A stretch of DNA of 18,832 nt from Omnitrophica WOR_2 bacterium RIFCSPLOWO2_12_FULL_51_24 (GTDB taxonomy: Bacteria; Omnitrophota; Gorgyraeia; Pluralincolimonadales; Pluralincolimonadaceae). The translations under genes and the position numbers were made by a program. Where the stretch lies: assembly GCA_001805885.1 (NCBI GenBank), contig MHHC01000025.1, forward strand, positions 1 to 18,832, given 5' to 3'. Below, one piece after another: positions 8,521 to 14,598 of this stretch (position 1 is its first letter; every line of letters begins with the position of its first letter). The notes beneath the pieces were generated by a model that did not search any database, had not been told where the DNA came from, and saw nothing but the letters and a program-made list of their open reading frames with translations.

Positions 8521-9508
8521 TAGAGAAAAGGTCACACGCCGCAATTTTCTGAAATTCTCTTTTGCCGGTCTGGCGCTTATTGCCGCCGGCAATTTTATTT
8601 CGGCCGCTAGGACGGCCTGGGGTGCCGTGGCCGCCAGGGCTCTCTTCGCGCAATACGCAGTATCAAACGGCAGGCCGAAGAAGAAGATAAAAGGAGAACA
8701 CGACCTCGTTTGCGCGAAGGGTGAAGATCCCTACACCATGACCGTCAAAGCGGTCGAGGCGATGGGAGGGATGGAGAGGTTCGTCAAAAAGAACGGCGTC
8801 GTGGTAATAAAGCCTAATATCGGATGGGACCGGACCCCGGAGCAGGCCGCGAATACAAATCCTCTGGTCGTTGCCGCGCTCGTCGATCTCTGTTTCAAGG
8901 CGGGGGCCAAGAGGGTGAATATATTCGATATGAGCTGCAACGACGCGAGGCGCTGTTACGAGAACAGCGGGATAGAGAGGGCCGCGAAGGAGAGGGGCGC
9001 TAACGTTTATTTCCCGGACGATTGGGATGTCGTGAAGGCGAAGTTCAAATACGCGAGCCAGATGGAAGGATGGGCCGTGTTAAGGGATGCCGTCGAATGC
9101 GATACATTCATAAATGTCCCCGTCCTGAAACATCACGGCCTTACCAAGTTGACTATTTCGATGAAGAACCTGATGGGGGTATGCACCGGCAACCGCGGGC
9201 TTATCCACCAGGATATAGCCGCGAAGATAGTCGACCTGACGGATTTTATCAGCCCGGACCTTACGGTCATCGACGCTTTCAGGTTCTTGTACAGGAACGG
9301 TCCCACCGGAGGGAATTTAAACGACGTAAAGCGGCTGGATTCCCTCATAGTTGCCACAGACCCGACATTGGCCGACGCCTACGCCGCGCAATTAGCCGGG
9401 CTGCATCCGCTCTCGCTCGAGAATATAAAAGTCGCGGTGCAGCGTAAGTTTGGCAGCGCGGATATCGATAAGGCCGACATAGTAGTCCTTAATTCCCGCC
9501 CGGCATGA
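8510..9508 (+). CDS. Tat-exported DUF362 protein
   Basis: About 332 residues. The N-terminus has a clear twin-arginine signal: VTRRNFLKFSFAGLALIAAGN, an RR motif followed by a hydrophobic stretch, predicting folded export. The mature part matches DUF362: VVVIKPNIGWDR, an Asn-Pro-rich helix (TNPLVVAALVDLC), and NVPVLKHHGLTKLTISMKNLMG. No C-terminal ferredoxin cluster is present, unlike many DUF362 proteins; the next gene may supply it. The function of DUF362 is not established; association with iron-sulfur proteins suggests redox work. The start is uncertain: GTG 8510 gives a short, typical Tat n-region, while GTG 8501 and TTG 8492 also remain open; GAGGAG at 8503-8508 is rather close. The start overlaps the end of rpoD and the stop overlaps the next ATG (ATGA). 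Confidence 0.85.
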   Translation: MALNREKVTRRNFLKFSFAGLALIAAGNFISAARTAWGAVAARALFAQYAVSNGRPKKKIKGEHDLVCAKGEDPYTMTVKAVEAMGGMERFVKKNGVVVIKPNIGWDRTPEQAANTNPLVVAALVDLCFKAGAKRVNIFDMSCNDARRCYENSGIERAAKERGANVYFPDDWDVVKAKFKYASQMEGWAVLRDAVECDTFINVPVLKHHGLTKLTISMKNLMGVCTGNRGLIHQDIAAKIVDLTDFISPDLTVIDAFRFLYRNGPTGGNLNDVKRLDSLIVATDPTLADAYAAQLAGLHPLSLENIKVAVQRKFGSADIDKADIVVLNSRPA

Positions 9509-11031
9509 AGATTAAGGGATGGGTAGTCCTGCGCAGGATATCACAGACAGTTTTTTTAATCCTTTTCGTATATATACTCTGGTCGACAACGTATCCTCTC
9601 GATGGGCCGCTTTCGCCCCAGTTATTATTCAAGATAAATCCCCTCATCATGATGTTTACTTCGATAAGCGAAAGGATAATACTGCCCGGTATTATTTTTG
9701 CCGCAGCAATGCTTGCGTTAACTATGGTCTTCGGAAGGTTTTTCTGCGGATGGCTATGCCCGTTGGGTTCAACGGCCGATCTCGTCGGCTGTTTCCGCAG
9801 GAGGGACGGAAAGGCCCGGGAAGAGGTCGATTCGCTAAATGCCGGGGTCAGGAAACCAAAATTTCTTTTGCTCTCCATGATCGCGCTCTTCGCGGTCGCC
9901 GGCATAGAACTGGCCTGGGTATTCGACCCGATGGTAATATTCGCGAGGTTCATTTCGCTTAACCTCATACCATCCGTTACGTTCGCGGCCGATAGGTCAT
10001 TTGCATGGCTGATATCAAGTTTCAGTCTCCACGGGCCGGTTTACGACCTTTACCGCGCGCTTAAACCATCACTGCTCGGGATAAATATCTATTTCTTTTC
10101 ACATTCATTTGTGATCTTTCTCTTTTTCGCGGCGATATGCGGTTCGGCGCTTGCCATCCCGCGTTTATGGTGCCGGTCCCTTTGTCCGTTAGGGGCTATA
10201 TATGCGGTCACCGCTAAGACAGCCCTTTTGGGCCGGGAGGTAAGTGCATGCGAAAACTGCGGAAAGTGCAGAAGCAGCTGCCGCATGGGAGCCATAAGGG
10301 ACGATTCGAGTTATGCGAAGGGCGAATGCATACTTTGCATGGATTGTATTTACGACTGCCCTACGAATATCACCCGTTTTGCGTGGCCGCTTCACGAAAA
10401 TGAGATTCGGCCTGCCGCCGGCGGGTCAACGGCGCATAAAGAGGGGATAACGAGGAGAGATTTTCTGCTCTTGTCGACATTGGGTATCTCTTCCCTGGGT
10501 TTTAATTTTAATCTGCGGCACATCCGGAGACAAAGGAGCGTGATAAGGCCTCCGGCGGCGCTGGAAGAGGAGGAGTTTATCAACCGCTGCATAAGATGCG
10601 GGAATTGCATGAAGGTATGCCCCACAAACGGCCTTCAGCCGGTCTCTTTCCAATCCGGCTTTCAGGGGGTGTGGACGCCGCAGCTCGTTCCCGAGATCGG
10701 ATATTGCGAGTATAACTGTACGCTCTGCGGCAAGACCTGTCCTACCGGAGCGATACGCAGCCTCTCGCTGGCGGAGAAACACGCCGCCAATCTCGGCCTC
10801 GCGAAGGTAGACCGTTCGCTATGCATAGCGTGGACCGGGAATCGCCAATGTATGGTCTGCGAAGAGCATTGCCCGACGCCCGATAAGGCGATAAAACTAA
10901 AGAGGGATACCGTAAAGGGAAAGGAAGTCTTGAGGCCGCTGGTCGACGGAAACCTCTGCGTCGGCTGCGGTATTTGCCAAACCAAATGCCCCACCAGCCC
11001 GATAAGGGCGATAAGGGTCATACCTTTTTGA
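9505..11031 (+). CDS. Polyferredoxin membrane protein, NapH-like plus NapG-like fusion
   Basis: A 508-residue membrane iron-sulfur protein. The N-terminal half is NapH/NosR-like: several TM segments with the paired motifs CGWLCP (Cys81, Cys85) and CRSLCP (Cys223, Cys227), then two ferredoxin clusters (Cys249-Cys259 and Cys275-Cys285). A second twin-arginine motif, TRRDFLLLSTLG, starts at Thr316. The C-terminal half is NapG/MauM-like with four more clusters starting at Cys362, Cys401, Cys440 and Cys485. The one at 440 is CIAWTGNRQCMVCEEHCP, the expanded form typical of NapG. NapH and NapG normally pass electrons from quinol toward periplasmic reductases as separate proteins. ATG 9505 overlaps the DUF362 stop (ATGA) with no Shine-Dalgarno, indicating coupling. 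No terminal reductase is nearby, so the electron acceptor is unknown. Confidence 0.87.
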   Translation: MKIKGWVVLRRISQTVFLILFVYILWSTTYPLDGPLSPQLLFKINPLIMMFTSISERIILPGIIFAAAMLALTMVFGRFFCGWLCPLGSTADLVGCFRRRDGKAREEVDSLNAGVRKPKFLLLSMIALFAVAGIELAWVFDPMVIFARFISLNLIPSVTFAADRSFAWLISSFSLHGPVYDLYRALKPSLLGINIYFFSHSFVIFLFFAAICGSALAIPRLWCRSLCPLGAIYAVTAKTALLGREVSACENCGKCRSSCRMGAIRDDSSYAKGECILCMDCIYDCPTNITRFAWPLHENEIRPAAGGSTAHKEGITRRDFLLLSTLGISSLGFNFNLRHIRRQRSVIRPPAALEEEEFINRCIRCGNCMKVCPTNGLQPVSFQSGFQGVWTPQLVPEIGYCEYNCTLCGKTCPTGAIRSLSLAEKHAANLGLAKVDRSLCIAWTGNRQCMVCEEHCPTPDKAIKLKRDTVKGKEVLRPLVDGNLCVGCGICQTKCPTSPIRAIRVIPF

Positions 11032-11049
11032 CCGTCCCCTATTTTTGTC

Positions 11050-11078
11050 TTGCTAAAGGCGCCTCAAAATAGTATCAT
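11050..11078 (+). promoter_or_regulatory. Promoter for the tRNA pair and following genes
   Basis: TTGCTA (11050-11055) and TATCAT (11073-11078) are separated by 17 nt, 69 nt before the first tRNA. They would start transcription near 11085. Each hexamer has two mismatches from consensus. No terminator separates the tRNAs from the zinc-ribbon gene, so that gene and rnhA may be read from here too. Confidence 0.6.
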
Positions 11079-11102
11079 ATTTATTCGCTTTCGGATTTCG
11101 GG

Positions 11103-11129
11103 CCCATCCCGCGCTTCGCTGGGATTGGG
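11103..11129 (+). other. Strong hairpin in the tRNA precursor leader
   Basis: CCC-A-TCCC-GCG pairs with CGC-GGGA-T-GGG around a CTT loop, with single-T bulges on the 3' side. It lies between the promoter and the first tRNA and has no T-tract, so it is not a standard terminator. It may be a processing element or a REP-like palindrome. Confidence 0.5.
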
Positions 11130-11146
11130 TTATGAATGAGTTTCCT

Positions 11147-11223
11147 GGGCCCATAGCTCAGTTGGTTAGAGCAGCTGACTCATAATCAGCGGGTCATAGG
11201 TTCAAGTCCTATTGGGCCCACCA
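11147..11223 (+). tRNA. tRNA with CAU anticodon, probably tRNA-Ile2 (lysidine type), otherwise tRNA-Met
   Basis: A full 77-nt cloverleaf. The acceptor stem is GGGCCCA/TGGGCCC, followed by A73 and an encoded CCA (11221-11223). The D arm is GCTC...GAGC, the anticodon stem GCTGA/TCAGC with loop CTCATAA, the variable loop GGGTC, and the T arm ATAGG-TTCAAGT-CCTAT. Anticodon CAT is shared by initiator Met, elongator Met and Ile2. Position 1 pairs with 72, which argues against the initiator. C4-G69 and C5-G68, known recognition pairs for the lysidine synthetase TilS in E. coli, favour Ile2 over elongator Met. Confidence 0.93.
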
Positions 11224-11244
11224 TTTTCACCAGTGAGCTGAAAC

Positions 11245-11321
11245 GGGCGATTGGCTCAGTTGGTTAGAGCGCCACATTCACATTGTGGAGGTCAAAGGTT
11301 CGAATCCTTTATCGCCCACCA
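11245..11321 (+). tRNA. tRNA-Val (CAC anticodon)
   Basis: A 77-nt cloverleaf 21 nt after the previous tRNA. The acceptor stem is GGGCGAT/ATCGCCC, then A73 and an encoded CCA. The D arm is GCTC...GAGC, the anticodon stem CCACA/TGTGG with loop TTCACAT giving anticodon CAC (reads GTG), and the T arm AAAGG-TTCGAAT-CCTTT. Confidence 0.96.
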
Positions 11322-11361
11322 TTTGAACGCAGAGTAGCCGAATCAGCATCAAGGAAGGCAT

Positions 11362-12093
11362 ATGCAGAAGGTAAACGTCGAAGAACAGCTCCCTCAGCTT
11401 ATGAAATTGCAAGCCCTCGACGCTCAACTCTATCGCCTGCGCCGGGAGAGGGAAGCCAAGCCGAAATTAATAGAAGAGCTGGAAACCCGCCGCAACGAAG
11501 AAGAGGCGGCTGTCAAGGCGATCGAGGAGAAGACAAAGGCCAACCAGGTGAAACGCAAGCAGCGGGAACTCGATCTTTCGTCAAAAGAAGAAGGCATAAA
11601 GAAACTCCAGGCCCAGCTCTATCAGCTCAAGACGAACAAAGAATATCAGACGATGCAACATGAGATAGAAGGGCAGAAGGCCGACAACTCCCGCATCGAG
11701 GACGAGATACTCATGCTGATGGAGGATGCGGAGACTCTTGACAAGGAGTTGGTAAAAGAAAAGGCGCTCTTCGCCGAGGCAGAGAAACATCTGATCGAGG
11801 ATAAGAAAAAGATCGAAGCGGAGATAGCCTCCCTTGACGGCGAGATCTCAAACCTCGAGGCGCAACGGAAAGAGATATCCGCTTTAGTCGATAAGAAAGT
11901 CCTCGCCCATTACGAGAAGGTCCTGGCCAACAGGGACGGCCTCGCGCTCGCCGCTGTAAAAAGCCACTCGTGTCAGGGCTGTTTTATGAATCTGCCGCCG
12001 CAGGTAATAAATGAGATAAAGATGAGGGATAAGATAGTGACCTGCGAAAGTTGCGCGCGGATCCTGTACATTGAGAACGAGGCAGATGCGTAA
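11362..12093 (+). CDS. Coiled-coil protein with C4-type zinc ribbon (CdsZ-like)
   Basis: A 243-residue cytosolic protein. Residues about 10-195 are heptad-rich, strongly charged helix that should form a long coiled-coil hairpin. The C-terminal zinc ribbon has two CxxC knuckles, Cys204/Cys207 (SCQGC) and Cys228/Cys231 (CESC), in the context CQGCFMNLPPQ that typifies this family (PF02591). Members are widespread; the chlamydial homologue was named CdsZ for a link to type III secretion, and a general role in nucleic-acid or protein interaction is suspected but unproven. ATG 11362 follows AAGGAAGG at good spacing. The stop overlaps the rnhA start by 8 nt, so the two genes are coupled. In many genomes this gene neighbours NIF3; here a NIF3-like gene is in the same window but about 6 kb away. 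Confidence 0.85.
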   Translation: MQKVNVEEQLPQLMKLQALDAQLYRLRREREAKPKLIEELETRRNEEEAAVKAIEEKTKANQVKRKQRELDLSSKEEGIKKLQAQLYQLKTNKEYQTMQHEIEGQKADNSRIEDEILMLMEDAETLDKELVKEKALFAEAEKHLIEDKKKIEAEIASLDGEISNLEAQRKEISALVDKKVLAHYEKVLANRDGLALAAVKSHSCQGCFMNLPPQVINEIKMRDKIVTCESCARILYIENEADA

Positions 12094-12499
12094 ACGCCTA
12101 ACTATCTTTACCGACGGCGCATGCCATGGCAATCCCGGTCCGTCAGGTGTCGGTGTTGTTATCTGTGACGAGAAGGGCGCGACAGTAAAAAACCTTTCTG
12201 AGTATATAGGCGAGACGACCAATAACGTCGCGGAATATATGGCCCTGATATATGGCCTACAGGAAGCCTTGATTTTGAGGGCCGACGAGGTTATAATTAA
12301 TACGGACTCTGAGCTGCTCGCGAAACAGCTGAAGAAGGAATACAAGATAAAGGATGCCGACCTCAAGATCCTATATAGGCAGGCCGGGCATTTATTGGGT
12401 GGATTTGTTAAATACGAAGTTAAGCATATTGACCGCTCCGATAATAAGGGAGCGGACAAGTTGGCTAATAAAGCAATAGGTCAGGAATCGCTCTTTTAG
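12086..12499 (+). CDS. rnhA: Ribonuclease HI family protein
   Basis: A 137-residue endonuclease that cuts RNA in RNA:DNA hybrids, acting on R-loops, primers and misincorporated ribonucleotides. The four acidic catalytic residues are visible: Asp10 (IFTDGACHGNPGP), Glu50 (NNVAEYMAL), Asp74 (NTDSELL) and Asp124 (NKGADKLAN). It lacks the basic protrusion seen in E. coli RNase HI and resembles the shorter group common in Gram-positives and many uncultured phyla. ATG 12086 places the conserved strand right at the N-terminus and overlaps the upstream stop by 8 nt; a TTG at 12071 would add five residues without benefit. It ends only 12 nt before RNase P RNA. Confidence 0.92.
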   Translation: MRKRLTIFTDGACHGNPGPSGVGVVICDEKGATVKNLSEYIGETTNNVAEYMALIYGLQEALILRADEVIINTDSELLAKQLKKEYKIKDADLKILYRQAGHLLGGFVKYEVKHIDRSDNKGADKLANKAIGQESLF

Positions 12500-12511
12500 A
12501 ACATTAGATTT

Positions 12512-12892
12512 GGGCAGGCCGGATGATCGCTCTCAGCAATGGGGGAGGAAAGTCCGAGCTCCATAGAGCAGCGTAGCGGGTAACGCCCGTCGTCCGTAAG
12601 GGCAGGATAAGAGCCACAGTGACGAACAATCCCAGACGGAAGGCCTGACGGCCTTAACGCCGGGAAGAAGTGAAACGCGGCAATCTCTACGCGGAGCAAG
12701 GCCAAATAGGTGCATCTACCGGGGTTGCTCGCCCCGATTCCCGAAAGGGGGGATGCACGGGTTGGCTGCTTGAGCCCCGAAGCAATTCGGGGCCTAGATG
12801 GATGATCATCCCCCCAGCGTATTGATTTGCTTCTGTTCAAGAGAACGAAGCAAATCAGCAGGGGGTACAGAACTCGGCTTATAGGCCTGCCC
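12512..12892 (+). ncRNA. rnpB: RNase P RNA, bacterial type A
   Basis: The catalytic RNA that trims tRNA 5' leaders. P1 pairs GGGCAGGCC (12512-12520) with GGCCTGCCC (12884-12892). The conserved GAGGAAAGTCCGAGCTCC of P3/P4 begins at about 12546. Other conserved blocks are GCCACAGTGACGA (about 12612), GTGAAACGCGGCAA with GGCCAAATAGG in the core, P18 as GCCCCGAAGCAATTCGGGGC (about 12774-12793), and ACAGAACTCGGCTTATAG near the 3' end. P19 is enlarged: CCCCC/GGGGG extended by a 14-bp arm (12824-12856). Length is about 381 nt. I could not find a convincing promoter of its own, so it may be transcribed with rnhA. It lies about 1.2 kb downstream of two of its substrates. Confidence 0.96.
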
Positions 12893-12902
12893 GAATTTTT
12901 TT
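12884..12902 (+). terminator. Intrinsic termination site of RNase P RNA
   Basis: The 3' strand of P1 is followed by GAA and a run of seven T (12896-12902). The P1 helix next to a T-tract is the only terminator-like arrangement I found in this half of the window. Confidence 0.55.
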
Positions 12903-12917
12903 AGAAAAGGAACCCGG

Positions 12918-13289
12918 ATGGGAATGGAAAGCCGCGCCGGCGTGCGCGTAAAAATGGATGCGAACGTCATGGTCGGGATTGACATGGCAATGAAAGAGAA
13001 TGTCCGCATCCTCCGCGAGCCAAAAAAGGCAGAAATACTCGATGTAAGCGTTATCGGCATCGGCCTGCTGGCTCCGATATACTTTCCCAAGGGCGCCATA
13101 TTGATAATCAATGTGGACGCATCGGTCTTCAAGATGGAGAAACCCGCCAAAATAATCGGTGAGGTGCGTTATTGCCAACCAGCGAAAGAAGGCAGATACC
13201 GCCTGGGCATACAATTCGCGGAGATAGATAAACCACTCCTCGCGAAGATAACGGAATATGTGGAACATAATAAGGATAAAGCCGCTTAA
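12918..13289 (+). CDS. PilZ-domain c-di-GMP receptor protein
   Basis: A 123-residue single-domain protein. It has both binding motifs of PilZ: RxxxR (Arg6-Ala-Gly-Val-Arg10) and DxSxxG (DVSVIG, about residues 42-47), followed by a beta-barrel ending in RLGIQF. These contact c-di-GMP, so it is predicted to be a true receptor and not a degenerate PilZ. ATG 12918 has AAAGGA (12906-12911) at good spacing; ATG 12924 is an alternative that keeps the first Arg close to the N-terminus. The PilT-like gene begins 3 nt after its stop without a Shine-Dalgarno, so the two are coupled. It most likely adjusts the pilus motor in response to c-di-GMP, as known for other PilZ proteins; that is inferred from position. 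Confidence 0.87.
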   Translation: MGMESRAGVRVKMDANVMVGIDMAMKENVRILREPKKAEILDVSVIGIGLLAPIYFPKGAILIINVDASVFKMEKPAKIIGEVRYCQPAKEGRYRLGIQFAEIDKPLLAKITEYVEHNKDKAA

Positions 13290-13292
13290 CCC

Positions 13293-14390
13293 ATGGACAT
13301 AAAAACAATTTTCAGTTCGATGATCGATTCCAGCGCTTCCGATATTTTACTTAAGGTCGGGAGCGCCGTTAATTTTAGGATCGACGGACTGCTGAGGCCG
13401 CAGGGTCCTGAACTCCTCGGCGAAAAAGATATTATGAAGATAATAGACGAGGTATTGAACGACGAGCAGAAGAAGATATTCAATACGGAACGCGAGATAG
13501 ATTTCGCGGTAAATTTTGAGGGTATCGGCAGATTCAGGGGCAGCATCTTCCATCAGAACGGCATGCCCGGCGCGGTCTTCCGCTATATCAAGGGCAAGGT
13601 CCAGACCTTCGAGGAGCTCAACCTTCCCTCCAAGGTCCTGGCCGGGCTCGGGGTAGAGAAGCGCGGCATGATACTCGTGACCGGCGCCACCGGGAGCGGT
13701 AAATCGACCACCATCGCGAGCCTGATCGAATACATAAACCAGAACCTTCCCAGCCATATCGTTACCATCGAGGATCCCATAGAATTCATGTTCGAGGATA
13801 AGAGGTCATTGATCGAGCAGAGGGAGCTCGGCATCGATACGCCCTCCTATCTCGAAGCGCTTAAGCATATAATGTATCAGAGCCCGGACGTAATCTTTAT
13901 AGGAAATATACGCGACCAGGAGACGATGACCGCGGCGATGAACGCGGCCGAGACCGGCCAGTTGGTCGTCAGCACCATACATTCGATAAACGCGACACAG
14001 ACCGTTGAAAGGATCGTCAATTTCTACCCGCCGTATCAGCATGAAGAGATAAGGATGCAGCTATCCCTGCTTCTTAAAGGTGTCATCGCGCAGCGACTCG
14101 TCCCGGTCAAAGAAGGAAAGGGAAGGATACCTGCCTGCGAAATCATGCTGCTTACCCCCACAATATCCGCGCTTGTCAGAGAAGGAAAGACGAACGAACT
14201 CGTGAAATTTATCGATGAAGGCGCGATCTTCGGGATGCAGACATTCGACCAGTGCCTCGCCAAACTTTGCCTCGAGAAGAAGATTACCGTCGAAGAAGCC
14301 AGGAAGTTCTGCGACTCGGAAGCGATCCTCGAACTCGCCCTCAAAGGAATCAAGCGTACCGAACGCGGATCCACCTTCTCCAACCGCTAA
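13293..14390 (+). CDS. PilT-like type IV pilus retraction ATPase with altered Walker B
   Basis: A 365-residue secretion/pilus ATPase. The N-terminal PAS-like domain (about 1-105) is followed by the RecA-like core: Walker A GATGSGKST (131-139, Lys137), Asp box TIEDPIEF, Walker B region DVIFIGNIRDQET with Gly204-Asn205, His box STIHSINATQTVERI, and a C-terminal segment TISALVREGKTNELVKFI comparable to the AIRNLIRE motif needed for retraction in PilT. Family members normally read GEMRD or GEIRD here; Asn205 replaces the catalytic Glu. That may weaken or abolish hydrolysis, suggesting an accessory PilU-like or regulatory subunit, unless a neighbouring acidic residue compensates. It is translationally coupled to the PilZ gene. 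No pilin or assembly genes lie in the window, so a main PilT may be elsewhere. Confidence 0.88.
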   Translation: MDIKTIFSSMIDSSASDILLKVGSAVNFRIDGLLRPQGPELLGEKDIMKIIDEVLNDEQKKIFNTEREIDFAVNFEGIGRFRGSIFHQNGMPGAVFRYIKGKVQTFEELNLPSKVLAGLGVEKRGMILVTGATGSGKSTTIASLIEYINQNLPSHIVTIEDPIEFMFEDKRSLIEQRELGIDTPSYLEALKHIMYQSPDVIFIGNIRDQETMTAAMNAAETGQLVVSTIHSINATQTVERIVNFYPPYQHEEIRMQLSLLLKGVIAQRLVPVKEGKGRIPACEIMLLTPTISALVREGKTNELVKFIDEGAIFGMQTFDQCLAKLCLEKKITVEEARKFCDSEAILELALKGIKRTERGSTFSNR

Positions 14391-14424
14391 TACCACCTAA
14401 TTAATCCACGCTCAATGCCTCTTT

Positions 14425-14484
14425 ACCCCGACTCGTAAGATATGCGGAAATTCTCTGCGATAATTTCCGCATACTCATCGGGGT
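14425..14484. repeat. Two-tier inverted repeat after the pilT-like gene
   Basis: TATGCGGAAATT (14441-14452) pairs perfectly with AATTTCCGCATA (14462-14473) around a 9-nt loop. An outer pair ACCCCGA (14425-14431) and TCGGGGT (14478-14484) encloses it. No T-tract follows on either strand, so it is not a textbook intrinsic terminator. It may protect or end the pilT transcript, or be a small palindromic element. Confidence 0.6.
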
Positions 14485-14488
14485 CTGC

Positions 14489-14526
14489 GCAAAATCGCTT
14501 AGGGGCTTCGCCGAAAGAGATTTTGC
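14489..14526. repeat. Hairpin directly upstream of the dcw promoter
   Basis: GCAAAATC (14489-14496) and GATTTTGC (14519-14526) are perfect complements; the interior GGCTTCGCC can form a short extra stem. The right arm ends on the base before the -35 TTGACA. Read on the + strand, the 3' arm contains TTTT, so it could act as a weak terminator insulating the dcw promoter from pilT. Confidence 0.45.
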
Positions 14527-14555
14527 TTGACAAGAGTGGAGGAGGGATGTATACT
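14527..14555 (+). promoter_or_regulatory. Sigma70-type promoter of the dcw (mraZ) operon
   Basis: TTGACA (14527-14532), a 17-nt spacer and TATACT (14550-14555): the same two hexamers and spacer as the cvpA promoter. Transcription should start near 14562, about 180 nt before mraZ, leaving a long leader. Confidence 0.82.
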
Positions 14556-14563
14556 TTGTACCG

Positions 14564-14594
14564 TTAGGTGGAGTAAAGTGGTTTAAAGTGGAGG
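14564..14594 (+). promoter_or_regulatory. Candidate MraZ operator: three GTGG boxes at 10-bp steps
   Basis: GTGG occurs at 14568, 14578 and 14588, exactly 10 bp apart; the second and third are AAAGTGG. MraZ in other bacteria binds tandem GTGG-containing direct repeats with about one-helical-turn spacing at its own promoter. Here the boxes cover the predicted start site just downstream of the -10, a repressing position. mraZ is the first gene downstream. A further GTGG at 14536 lies in the promoter spacer. Confidence 0.75.
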
Positions 14595-14598
14595 ATAG

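Noticed and set aside
11100..11154. Direct repeat GGGCCCAT at a tRNA as an integration site
   Set aside because: The repeat matches the 5' end of the tRNA, not the 3' end used by integrases, is only 8 bp, and there is no integrase or island between the copies.
12433..12455. A 7-bp hairpin CCGCTCC/GGAGCGG near the end of rnhA as a terminator
   Set aside because: It lies within the coding region and has no T-tract.
12461..12511. A dedicated promoter for RNase P RNA
   Set aside because: TTGGCT and TTAGAT-like strings occur but not at workable spacing; co-transcription with rnhA is as likely.
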